Assembly (NCBI GenBank): GCA_910586775.1
Contig: CAJUJN010000114.1
Span: forward strand, 1-11,669
Length of the DNA stretch: 11,669 bases
DNA from: an uncultured Acetatifactor sp.
GTDB taxonomy: Bacteria > Bacillota > Clostridia > Lachnospirales > Lachnospiraceae
Reading direction: 5' to 3'
The translations under genes and the position numbers were made by a program. Positions 1 to 6,919 of the stretch are shown in pieces; position 1 is the first letter of the stretch, and every line of letters begins with the position of its first letter. The notes below the pieces were generated by a model. That model was not told the origin of the DNA, did no database searches, and saw only the letters and a program-made list of their open reading frames with translations.

Positions 1-617
1 GCGGCATAGCAGGCTGCACTCTGGAAACCGCGCATGCACACGGACTTTGCGGCATCAACGGCTGTACCCTGACGGGGGAACACAGCCACGGCATATGCAA
101 CGTTGCGGGATGTACCGAAGCAGCCGCCCACATGCATAACGGCCAGTACTGCTACCCCCACTCTGCGGATGACGAACATGGGTATCACAACTGCGGCGTA
201 GCAGGATGCACTCTGGAAACCGCGCATGCACACGGACTTTGCGGCATTGACGGATGTACACAGACCGGTGAACACAGCCACGGCACCTGCAGCATTGCGG
301 GTTGTACCGAAACAGCCGCTCACATGCACGACGGCCAGTACTGCTATCCCCACTCCGCGGATGACGGACATGGATATCATAACTGCGGCGTAGCGGGATG
401 CACGGACATGAGCAGCCATACCCATAATTCCTGCGGCGTTTCCGGTTGTACGGACATGAGCAGCCATACCCATAATTCCTGCGGCGTTTCCGGTTGCACA
501 GACATGGGCAGCCATACCCATAATTCCTGCGGCGTTTCCGGTTGCGCACAAACCGGCGAGCACAGCCATGGAGGAAACGGGCATCATCAATCCGGCCATA
601 GAGGCGGTCACCATTAA
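1..617 (+). CDS. Cys/His-rich tandem-repeat protein, putative metal binder (5' end outside window)
   Basis: The frame is open from base 3 to a TAA at 615-617, giving 204 visible residues; the N-terminus lies upstream of the window. The protein is built from a 16-residue unit of the form C-x4-C-x5-H-x-H (for example CGVSGCTDMSSHTH). Ten copies are visible, the first lacking its leading Cys. Twice, after three units, there is an 18-residue insert containing GQYCYPHSADD and a GYHN tail. The protein ends in a His/Gly-rich tail (GGNGHHQSGHRGGHH). Regular spacing of two Cys and two His per unit is what a metal-coordinating array would show, most likely for zinc or another soft metal; this is inference. 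No signal peptide can be judged because the N-terminus is missing. I do not recognise a named family. The low-complexity ORF on the opposite strand is a by-product of the repeats. Confidence 0.8.
   Translation, partial: GIAGCTLETAHAHGLCGINGCTLTGEHSHGICNVAGCTEAAAHMHNGQYCYPHSADDEHGYHNCGVAGCTLETAHAHGLCGIDGCTQTGEHSHGTCSIAGCTETAAHMHDGQYCYPHSADDGHGYHNCGVAGCTDMSSHTHNSCGVSGCTDMSSHTHNSCGVSGCTDMGSHTHNSCGVSGCAQTGEHSHGGNGHHQSGHRGGHH
3..590 (+). repeat. Nested tandem repeat: 48-bp units inside a 192-bp supermodule
   Basis: The coding repeat has a 48-bp period (16 codons). At the 5' end it is organised into a 192-bp supermodule of 4 x 48 bp. The stretch beginning GCACTCTGGAAACCG at 16 recurs at 208, and the corresponding position at 400 begins the third, diverged copy. 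From about 384 to 560 the order collapses to nearly identical 48-bp units carrying GACATGAGCAGCCATACCC. Copies differ mostly at synonymous positions in the older part and hardly at all in the 3' part, which suggests recent expansion by slippage or unequal recombination. Confidence 0.9.
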
Positions 618-630
618 CGAATGTTTTTGC

Positions 631-676
631 AAAACGCCTGCGTATACATACAACCATATAGGCAGGCGTTTTCTTT
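631..676 (+). terminator. Rho-independent terminator after the Cys/His repeat gene
   Basis: Perfect 11-bp arms AAAACGCCTGC (631-641) and GCAGGCGTTTT (662-672) flank a 20-nt loop and run into TTTTCTTT. The hairpin begins 14 bases after the TAA of the repeat gene, so transcription of that gene should end before the next gene. Confidence 0.8.
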
Positions 677-696
677 GCAGAAAGATATACAAAATC

Positions 697-735
697 CCCT
701 GTGATCCGGACAGCCACATGAAAAATCTCACAGGG
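697..735. promoter_or_regulatory. 8-bp inverted repeat upstream of the NADAR gene
   Basis: CCCTGTGA (697-704) and TCACAGGG (728-735) are perfect inverted arms separated by 23 nt, ending 29 nt before the ATG at 765. No T-run follows, so it is not a typical terminator. It could be an operator or a leader hairpin for the downstream gene; which one is not decided by the sequence. I could not find a convincing -35/-10 pair for this gene. Confidence 0.4.
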
Positions 736-764
736 CCGAAATCTACTATCATTGGAGGTGTGTT

Positions 765-1400
765 ATGGCCGAACGTCCTGCATTCACCATTGACCATGGA
801 AAAGTTATCACCAAAATGTATTCTTTTGAATGGTTCCCCGGTTTTTCGTTATCGCAAAAGCAGAAATCCATAGAAAGCCTGCACAATACAATTTTGAGCG
901 CAGACGCCCACTCCAGGCCCCTGGAAATCAGCACCAAAAGCCCAACATCCATAGGGACAAAGTTAAGCGCATTCCGTCTCACTCTGAACAGCCATACCCT
1001 TGAGAATATTTTCCAAAGCGCCAAAGTCTTTGAGAACGGCGGTCCCTATTTGGATTTGCTTGAAGTACCGCCGAAGGAGGCAAAGCGGGACCAACGGCTC
1101 CAAAATTCCGGCAACCTGACCGCGTTTCGTTATCAGGGCCAGGACTTCCCCTTGGTTCCCAAAACCGTATTCTACGATTTTATCTATATTGCCGCCGTAA
1201 AGGAATCCCTGGCAGCAGAAGAAATCCAGGAAATTTCAACCTACAATACCTTTACGGACATTGAATTTAATCCCGCAAAAAGCATCAACACCCAGGCGCG
1301 GACCGCTGCGCTGATTCATCTCATTTTAGCGGAGTACGGATGCCTGCGGGATTTTTCAAGGGACGAATTTATTCAATACCACAAAGAGCATGTTGTCTGA
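765..1400 (+). CDS. DarT1-associated NADAR-type antitoxin (orphan)
   Basis: This 211-aa protein matches from memory the family formerly called DUF6977, now described as the NADAR antitoxin paired with DarT1. Marks include the N-terminal FEWFPGFSLSQKQKS (21-35), then LEISTKS and LSAF, then FQSAKVFENGGPYLDLL in the middle, and the C-terminal FNPAKSINTQART. In studied systems DarT1 ADP-ribosylates guanine in DNA and the NADAR protein removes the modification, so it is cytoplasmic and acts on DNA. ATG 765 has a good ribosome binding site (TTGGAGGTG, 751-759). The length looks complete. No DarT1-like gene lies on either side: upstream is the terminated repeat gene, downstream a convergent MATE gene whose stop is 7 bases away. 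It may be a relic, a phage- or neighbour-directed anti-toxin, or its partner may be elsewhere. Family assignment is fairly sure; activity is inferred. Confidence 0.8.
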   Translation: MAERPAFTIDHGKVITKMYSFEWFPGFSLSQKQKSIESLHNTILSADAHSRPLEISTKSPTSIGTKLSAFRLTLNSHTLENIFQSAKVFENGGPYLDLLEVPPKEAKRDQRLQNSGNLTAFRYQGQDFPLVPKTVFYDFIYIAAVKESLAAEEIQEISTYNTFTDIEFNPAKSINTQARTAALIHLILAEYGCLRDFSRDEFIQYHKEHVV

Positions 1401-1407
1401 AAGTTCC

Positions 1408-2739
1408 TCAATATTGATACCGTTTCCGATATTTCAAAAACATAAATACGGACAGGCACAGCGCCATCAGTTCTGCGGCAGGCGTGGCAAGCCAGATCCC
1501 ATTGACCCCCAGCAGAGCGGGAAGCACCAACATGGTAATCAGCATAAACACAAAGGAGCGCGAAAAGGCCAGGACTGCGGAAATCATCCCGTTGGACAGC
1601 GCCGTAAACATTCCACTGGCAAAGATATTGAACCCGATGAAGAACAGCGCAAGGGTACATATCCGGTTTCCGGTTACGGCCAGTTCATAAACCGGATTGT
1701 CCGGGCGGGCAAATACGGACACCAAGGGCCTTGTGGCGGCGAAGGAAGCGGTGACTGTCACAAGGGAAATCACCCCAATCACCTTCAGACTGACGGACAC
1801 CAGTTTTTTCAGTTTTTCCTGATTTTTCTCCCCATAGTAATAACTGATCATGGGCGCAACGCCATAAGAATAGCCGGTATAAAGGGAACTGGCAAACATA
1901 AGGACGTACATGATAATCGTCACGGCGGCAACACCGTTTTCCCCGACATAATGCAGCATGGTCCAGTTGAACATCATGGTGATGATGCCCGTGACCAGAG
2001 CGGTGGCCATTTCGGAGCAGCCGTTGGATGCCGCGCCTGCAAGGACTTTGAAGCGAAAGGCAGGCTTGGTAAAATGAAGCAGGCTTTTCCTGCTGCTGAA
2101 TACAAACAGGCCCACCAGGGCTGTCACGGAATACCCCAGACCAGTGGCCATGGCCGCTCCGCCGATTCCCATGTCCAGAACGGCGATGAAAACATAATCC
2201 AGTACCATGTTCAGCACGCCTCCCGTTACGGAGCAGACCAGGGAAAGGGCTGCCTTCTCGGAGGCAATCATATAGAGGGTAAAGTTGTTCATCAGCAGAA
2301 TGGGGATGGTAAACAGCAGATAGCGGCCCAGATACGCGGTACAGTAGCCCGCCACCTCCCGGGACACCTCCAGGCTTCCGAAAATGCTGCCCATGACCGC
2401 ATATCCCAGAATGCACATCACCAGACCCATAATCACATTGACTAAAATCAGAAACGTGAAATCTTCCCTGGCCTCCCCGGCCTTATTCTCTCCCATCTTT
2501 TTCATAATCACTGCGCTGCCGCCTGTGGCAAGCATGGTGGAGATGGCAGTCACCAACTGGATCACCGGCGCTGTCAGGTTGATGGCCGACAAGGCCTGTG
2601 TCCCGATGAGATTTGACACAAACAGCCCGTCAACCATGGTGTAAAAAGACATAAACACCGACATGGCTATGGTGGGAACGGCAAATTTGAGAATGTTCCC
2701 CAGGGTCACCGGTTTCCTGTAAGCATTTTGATTTTCCAT
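1408..2739 (-). CDS. MATE family multidrug efflux transporter
   Basis: The 443-aa product is an integral membrane protein with about 12 hydrophobic helices in two homologous halves, the normal size for MATE exporters. Its N-terminus (ILKFAVPTIAMSVFMSFYTM, then VDGLFVSNLIGTQALSAINL) is typical of the MepA-like branch. It should expel cationic drugs or toxic metabolites in exchange for Na+ or H+; the substrate cannot be read from sequence. I chose the ATG at 2739 (MENQNAYRK) because AAGGAGA precedes it at proper spacing. The longer ORF starting at 2787 would begin inside the -10 box of its own promoter and upstream of the expected transcript start. The gene is divergent from a MerR-family gene, its probable regulator. 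It ends with TGA 7 bases from the stop of the convergent NADAR gene, with no visible terminator between. Confidence 0.93.
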   Translation of the reverse strand: MENQNAYRKPVTLGNILKFAVPTIAMSVFMSFYTMVDGLFVSNLIGTQALSAINLTAPVIQLVTAISTMLATGGSAVIMKKMGENKAGEAREDFTFLILVNVIMGLVMCILGYAVMGSIFGSLEVSREVAGYCTAYLGRYLLFTIPILLMNNFTLYMIASEKAALSLVCSVTGGVLNMVLDYVFIAVLDMGIGGAAMATGLGYSVTALVGLFVFSSRKSLLHFTKPAFRFKVLAGAASNGCSEMATALVTGIITMMFNWTMLHYVGENGVAAVTIIMYVLMFASSLYTGYSYGVAPMISYYYGEKNQEKLKKLVSVSLKVIGVISLVTVTASFAATRPLVSVFARPDNPVYELAVTGNRICTLALFFIGFNIFASGMFTALSNGMISAVLAFSRSFVFMLITMLVLPALLGVNGIWLATPAAELMALCLSVFMFLKYRKRYQY

Positions 2740-2758
2740 AATTTTTCTCCTTATCCTC

Positions 2759-2787
2759 TTGTTTTTTTCCTGTATATGCCTTATCAT
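2759..2787 (+). promoter_or_regulatory. Candidate promoter of the MerR gene
   Basis: TTGTTT (2759-2764), a 17-bp gap and TATCAT (2782-2787) face rightward and lie across the exporter promoter. If real, RNA polymerase and the regulator compete on the same stretch, giving autoregulation. The boxes are only moderate matches. Confidence 0.35.
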
Positions 2788-2813
2788 AATCCATACAGTA
2801 ACTGTACGGTCAA
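2783..2813 (-). promoter_or_regulatory. MerR-type promoter of the MATE gene with 19-bp spacer and operator dyad
   Basis: Read on the minus strand, TTGACC (2808-2813) and TATGAT (2783-2788) are separated by exactly 19 bp (2789-2807). The spacer holds the perfect dyad TACAGT-T-ACTGTA (2794-2806). Adding two further matched CC/GG pairs (2791-2792 with 2808-2809) around one mismatch extends the dyad into the -35 box. An over-long 19-bp spacer with the operator inside is the hallmark of promoters that MerR-family activators untwist. The transcript should start near 2776. Confidence 0.85.
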
Positions 2814-2828
2814 GAGGAGATTTGAAAA

Positions 2829-3644
2829 ATGGAGAAAAAAAGCAAGCTGCTCACCATCGGACAATTTGCGTCCCTGCACGGCATCAATAAGAAGACGCTG
2901 ATGTGGTACGATGAAATCGGCCTGTTTCATCCGGCGTTCATTCATCCCGAAAACGGATACCGGTATTACAGCTATCACCAAAGCTCTATCCTGGAAACCA
3001 TTCTGCTGCTGCGGGAACTGGATGTGCCCATTGACGAAATCCAGGCATTTATGAAAAACCGTTCCGCGGCAAGCATGGAACAGCTTTTACAGGAAAAAAT
3101 CAAGGATTTGGACCGGAGTCTGGCCCATTTGAAGGCGGTTCGGAAAACCCTGATGCATCACCGGCAAAATATGCTGACCCTTCTGACCATGGACCTGTCC
3201 GCCATCAACCTGGTGGAAAAAGAGGCCCACAGTTTCGTCACTGTGGACGTGACCCCGGACACCTCCTTTGACAAACTGGTGGAGCTGATTACCAGTGAAA
3301 CACAGAAATATCAGCTGCGCCGCCTCCACGATGCCTCCTATGGGACAATGATTTCCGTGGAAAGCCTCTCTGGAGGAAAGTTTGATGATTACGCAAAAAT
3401 GTTCATCGAGATTCCCTTTCCCGTAAAGAAAGAGGGACTGCACATACAGCCCGCCGGAAAATATCTACAGGCCTTTTACAGAGAATCCCCAGAAAACGCC
3501 GTGCTGTGCTACCGGAAACTATTTGATTATGCCGAAAAACACGGTTTAACGCTGTCAGGCTATTCTTATGAAGTCATTCTCAATGAAAACGTGATCGACA
3601 AAATGGAGGATGCCCTTGTCCAGATTGAGATACATGTCACCTAA
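2829..3644 (+). CDS. MerR family transcriptional regulator with C-terminal effector-binding domain
   Basis: The 271-aa protein has a winged-helix MerR DNA-binding domain at about residues 8-75 (LLTIGQFASLHGINKKTLMWYDEIGLF, given here as a region, then NGYRYYSYHQ). A helical linker follows at about 80-118, suited to the antiparallel coiled coil of the dimer. The C-terminal half (about 125-271) resembles the BmrR/GyrI-like drug-binding module, with PAGKYLQAFYRESP and a YEVILNEN strand. The ATG at 2829 has AGAGGAGA upstream. It is divergent from the MATE gene and the shared 89-bp gap holds a 19-bp-spacer promoter, so it most likely senses a drug-like ligand and activates the exporter. Its TAA overlaps the stop of the convergent gene by four bases (CTAA). 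Confidence 0.93.
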   Translation: MEKKSKLLTIGQFASLHGINKKTLMWYDEIGLFHPAFIHPENGYRYYSYHQSSILETILLLRELDVPIDEIQAFMKNRSAASMEQLLQEKIKDLDRSLAHLKAVRKTLMHHRQNMLTLLTMDLSAINLVEKEAHSFVTVDVTPDTSFDKLVELITSETQKYQLRRLHDASYGTMISVESLSGGKFDDYAKMFIEIPFPVKKEGLHIQPAGKYLQAFYRESPENAVLCYRKLFDYAEKHGLTLSGYSYEVILNENVIDKMEDALVQIEIHVT

Positions 3645-4645
3645 AGGGAACATACAGGCCTTCTCAAAAAAGACATATCCCGTTTTATTGTACTGGCTTC
3701 AAATTCCACGCCTTTCTTCTCTAACCATTCTTCCCATTTTTCGATTGCCCCAAGCTGTCCCAGGGTGATGGCGCCTTCCGAAAAAGCTCCCACTATTTTG
3801 GAATAGATCGAAGAATCAAATCCGGAATACAGTATCCCCCATCCCTGATCCGGATCTTTTTCATTCATATATCCCATTCCGCCAATGCCAATTGTCAATA
3901 TTCCGTTTTCATCCCGGAACGCATATCCGGCAATCTCCAATTCCGCATATGTCATTGCCATTTCCCTGCTTGTTATAAGGGAGGGGTATTTGTCCATATA
4001 TAGATTTGCAAGTTCATCCAATTTTCGGATTTGTTCATCACCGTCAACCAATATACATGCGCCATTTCCTTCCGCGCCCTTTTTTCTGATGGCAGCAATT
4101 CCCGTGTATTGATTTGTTGTAATATCATACCGCTCATTTATACAGGAACCCTTTATCTCCTCAACCCCCATAAACTCCTTCAGGGTATTTTCCAGGGAAG
4201 CATCCATTCCCCATGCGTTCAGAAGTCCCCCCTGTCTGTCTTCCTGAACCAGATAACGTTTTCCGGTTTCAGAATCAACCTGGACAGTTGTGTTTTGGGG
4301 ATCGAATTTATAATTTTGCTCTGATGTTTTGTCATATATGCACCAGTGATTTTTTATTCCGTCTTTATGATATACATAAACCGCGTAATTCTCATTTTCA
4401 ACCTTTTCCAGTTCCCTACAGGCCTGTGCGCCCAGGCTTTCAGAGATGGTCCTGTCCCTAAGACCTGTATTCATACAAATATACGCATCACAGGGGCTTA
4501 ACCGGCCACTTCCAACCCGATTCCCCGGCTCATGGGCATCCGCCCTGCCCACTCGCTCAAACAGGGACTTCCCCCTGTCAGCCCCCTTCCTGTTCCTGTA
4601 CTCATAATGTCTTTCTGTCATCAAAACACTGTTAATTGCACTCAT
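3641..4645 (-). CDS. Hypothetical protein, fourth gene of an unrecognised cluster (334 aa)
   Basis: I do not recognise this family with confidence. The start at 4645 (MSAINSVLMTERHYEYR) is preferred over an in-frame ATG at 4738 because TGGAGG sits six bases upstream of it; the earlier start would overlap the preceding gene and has no clear site. The product appears soluble: no signal peptide or membrane helix is visible. After a basic, Gly-rich N-terminus there is a region with several aromatic residues (YAVYVYHKDGIKNHWCIYD, about 100-118). An acidic C-terminal half with GIGGMGYMNEKD and a Trp/Glu/Lys-rich end (EKWEEWLEKKG) follows. It lies 62 bp downstream of the 275-aa gene in the same direction and may be cotranscribed. 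It ends with TAG, overlapping the MerR stop by four bases. Confidence 0.75.
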   Translation of the reverse strand: MSAINSVLMTERHYEYRNRKGADRGKSLFERVGRADAHEPGNRVGSGRLSPCDAYICMNTGLRDRTISESLGAQACRELEKVENENYAVYVYHKDGIKNHWCIYDKTSEQNYKFDPQNTTVQVDSETGKRYLVQEDRQGGLLNAWGMDASLENTLKEFMGVEEIKGSCINERYDITTNQYTGIAAIRKKGAEGNGACILVDGDEQIRKLDELANLYMDKYPSLITSREMAMTYAELEIAGYAFRDENGILTIGIGGMGYMNEKDPDQGWGILYSGFDSSIYSKIVGAFSEGAITLGQLGAIEKWEEWLEKKGVEFEASTIKRDMSFLRRPVCSL

Positions 4646-4707
4646 TTCAGGCCTCCATTGTTTTCCATACATTTGCCTCTTTACAGACTGAAAAAGCATT
4701 CCAGACG

Positions 4708-5535
4708 TTACCGCTTTGAGAGAGGCAGATACATCCATTTTTCATAGCGTTCCACTGCTTTCTGGTGAATAGAACTGGGAACGCCAACCTTATTTCCTAC
4801 TTCTTCTATCCGCCCATTTCTTACCTCACATTTGGTTTCGTTAATGATGAATTCCTTACTGGTATCGACTCCTAATTCCTTCAGAAATTCCAACATCATC
4901 GGCGTGCTCACCGTTGCCCGATGCAGCGCCGAAAACGCCTGCTGATCGCCGAAATAAATCAATGCGCTCAATCCAAATGCAAATGAACCTGCATTTTGGT
5001 AATCCTCCGCTGTTCCCTTTCCATAACTGTCAATTCTTACTCTATCCCTCTCCACCGTGAACCTATAACCATTGCCGAATTCAAAGACATTTCCCACGCC
5101 TATGCTAAGGCGGTTCTTTACAGGATCATAGCCTGTGGGATGTGTGGTTTTAAATGGATGATCCATTCTGCCAAAAACACTGATTTCCTCCGGTGTATAT
5201 CTTACTGCCGCATTGACAGTAAATACTTTTTCTCCATTGATGGAAAAGATACATGTAGTGGCATCAGCCATCTCCGAAGTGATTTCCATTTCATCACCCT
5301 GCAGCATATCCAGTGTATTTTTTCCCAGTCCCATCTCCTCCATCAGGCTAAGCATCTTTTTAATGCCGCTTTTACGCTGCTGATCAAAACCATTCAGTGC
5401 AGCAGAATCCTCGCCCTTCAGGTTGTCATTAAAATACTCTACAAATTCATCGTGAGAACCGTCTTTTGTGGACAGTTTCCCTGTTGCCATGTTGTAAATA
5501 TAAGAATGAATGCTTCCTACTCCGCTAATGCCCAT
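4708..5535 (-). CDS. Hypothetical protein, third gene of the cluster (275 aa)
   Basis: The start at 5535 (MGISGVGSIHSYIYN) has AAGGAGAG at correct spacing; an ATG six codons earlier overlaps that site and is rejected. The first residues, GISGVGS followed by Tyr-rich sequence, resemble the opening of many uncharacterised Lachnospiraceae proteins, but I cannot name the family. No signal peptide or membrane span is visible. The C-terminal two thirds alternate short beta-like stretches (CIFSINGEKVFTVNAAVRYT; FEFGNGYRFTVERDRVRIDS) with a helical AFGLSALIYFGDQQAFSALH segment. It sits 92 bp after the small 68-aa gene and 62 bp before the 334-aa gene on the same strand. Confidence 0.8.
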   Translation of the reverse strand: MGISGVGSIHSYIYNMATGKLSTKDGSHDEFVEYFNDNLKGEDSAALNGFDQQRKSGIKKMLSLMEEMGLGKNTLDMLQGDEMEITSEMADATTCIFSINGEKVFTVNAAVRYTPEEISVFGRMDHPFKTTHPTGYDPVKNRLSIGVGNVFEFGNGYRFTVERDRVRIDSYGKGTAEDYQNAGSFAFGLSALIYFGDQQAFSALHRATVSTPMMLEFLKELGVDTSKEFIINETKCEVRNGRIEEVGNKVGVPSSIHQKAVERYEKWMYLPLSKR

Positions 5536-5627
5536 TTTTTCTCTCCTTTTCATTTATCAGATCGGAATATGTTCCTTTCATTACAATAACGAAATGTATA
5601 TCTCTGACATTTTTCAGCCGCCAAACA

Positions 5628-5834
5628 TCATGCACACTTCATGAATGCCCAGACAATCTGCTGCTCATATTCTATATCCACAATTAGTTCTCCTTGATCC
5701 TGAACCATCATCTGATCCCAGGTAATTATCTTTCCATCCTCATTTGTGTATCTCACACTGAACCAATGCGCCATGACAATCCTTTCCGTCTCCTGGTATC
5801 CCTCCGGAATTCTTCTGACAAAGGCGTTATCCAT
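5628..5834 (-). CDS. Small hypothetical protein, translationally coupled (68 aa)
   Basis: The ATG at 5834 overlaps the end of the upstream reading frame by eight bases (ATGGATAA), a typical coupling arrangement. Only a weak ribosome binding site (TTGGAAC) is present, which fits reliance on upstream translation. The product starts MDNAFVRRIPEGYQETERIV and has a compact acidic, Trp-containing body (WFSVRY, ITWDQMMVQDQ) without signal peptide or membrane span. A longer ORF starting at 5900 would run deep into the upstream gene and lacks a site. Function unknown. Because the upstream gene is interrupted by a TAG, expression of this gene may be lowered if it depends on coupling. Confidence 0.6.
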   Translation of the reverse strand: MDNAFVRRIPEGYQETERIVMAHWFSVRYTNEDGKIITWDQMMVQDQGELIVDIEYEQQIVWAFMKCA

Positions 5835-6879
5835 AGTTCCAATATGTATTTTCAGGAATATAATTTCCAAAATGATTATTGATTCCTGTTGACCATGCAT
5901 ACCACCCTGTAAATAGGGAAAGATGGCTCATAAAGTCAGAATATCCTCTCACATTATCTATCTGTTCATCATGCTCTTTCCATATTTCATCGGCCTGAAA
6001 CAATTGCCCTTCCAGACTATCCGGAGTTATATAAAACGGAATATCCTTCTCATACTTTCTTCCATTTATCCACATATCCATTTTTGATACATTATCCACA
6101 TCTTCTTTGTAGAAAAAACGAAAATCTCTTGGGGGCTGCAGGGACTCATCTGCCATACTTGCTCTCCCAACTTGATTCCGATAGGAAAAATTCCAACCGC
6201 TGTTAAAGTCAAATCCGCCATCCAGGGTCAGGTCAGAGTTTTTTTCGATTTCTTCTGTATCAATGGAACCGCTCCCCCACTTTTGGGCAATCTCATTTGC
6301 CATAGTTCCCAATGATTCCCTGACATCCGCACACTGATAATAGTAGTCCGCGTTGTAGTAAACCCAGTCATAATTCCTATAACCATACTCCGCGTTCAAC
6401 TTTGCCCCTTCGTCATAGTTTGCCCTTCTGGCCGCTCTGGCATTTTCCTTGGCAAAAATCTCATATACTTCGCTGATTATTTTCCTGTTATCCTCATCCA
6501 CATTACCTGTTGACCAGTGCTTCTGAACCTGGTATTTTCGCATCTCCGTACAGCAATCAGAAAAATACTGATCCAATTCTCTCTTGTCTATCCTGCCAGC
6601 ATAAAAATCACTCATATGCGTTTCAACATCTTTCTGCATATCATACCCGAAAGAATCTCCAAACAGATGTTTGGGCATAGGAACCGTAATCTGATAATTC
6701 GTATAGCAATCGCAAACTTTCCATGACTATTCCGTCATTTTTTCGAAAGAATCTTTGGTAGGTGTAAAAGTATCCCGAACTCTTTTTATCACATCCTCCT
6801 GGTTCTTTAACCCTTTCTCTGTCAGCCGGTGATCCATATCCAAACCTGCCACATGAACCGCAACATTTCCTACATTCAT
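5827..6879 (-). pseudogene. Hypothetical gene of the cluster split by an in-frame TAG (would be 350 aa)
   Basis: A 50-codon ORF begins at ATG 6879 behind GGGAGG with seven-base spacing and ends at TAG 6727-6729. The same frame stays open from there to TAA 5827-5829, through an ATG at 6678 that has no ribosome binding site. Reading through gives one protein of 350 codons. The N-terminal piece starts MNVGNVAVHVAGLDMDHR and ends DSFEKMTE. The second piece resumes SWKVCDCYTNYQ and continues MPKHLFGDSFGYDMQKDV. The simplest view is a nonsense mutation, for example CAG to TAG. The long body has a Tyr-rich stretch (YDWVYYNADYYYQ) and many Trp/Asp residues, no membrane span, and no family I recognise. 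It heads a same-strand cluster of four genes. Alternatives are readthrough, a sequencing error, or two real polypeptides. Confidence 0.7.
6727..6879 (-). CDS. 50-codon ORF: N-terminal piece of the interrupted gene
   Basis: This is the only part of the interrupted gene with its own good ribosome binding site (GGGAGG, about seven bases before ATG 6879), so as the sequence stands a 50-aa peptide is what would be made. It begins MNVGNVAVHVAG and ends FEKMTE; it is charged and probably helical. A shifted ORF starting at TTG 6883 on the same strand has abnormal Cys/Gly-rich composition and is not supported. Confidence 0.55.
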   Translation of the reverse strand: MNVGNVAVHVAGLDMDHRLTEKGLKNQEDVIKRVRDTFTPTKDSFEKMTE

Positions 6880-6919
6880 ACAAAATCCTCCCTAAGCCGT
6901 AAAAGTAACTCCCCTTTCT

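Noticed and set aside
1..590. Possible CRISPR array, because of regular short repeats
   Set aside because: The repeats are coding, contiguous and keep a 16-codon frame, with no variable spacers.
55..717. Minus-strand ORF of 220 codons opposite the Cys/His repeat gene
   Set aside because: It is Arg/Tyr/Cys low-complexity sequence produced by the tandem repeat read backwards, and it runs through the terminator.
1390..2445. Plus-strand ORF of 351 codons opposite the MATE gene
   Set aside because: His/Gly/Gln-rich composition, no ribosome binding site, and the opposite strand encodes a clear MATE exporter.
2740..2787. Sixteen-codon N-terminal extension of the MATE protein
   Set aside because: The ATG at 2787 lies inside the -10 box, upstream of the expected transcript start; ATG 2739 has AAGGAGA.
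6641..6883. 80-codon minus-strand ORF beginning at TTG 6883 (Cys/Gly-rich)
   Set aside because: The start is only three bases from the ribosome binding site, and the frame starting at ATG 6879 fits better and continues in frame with the downstream gene.
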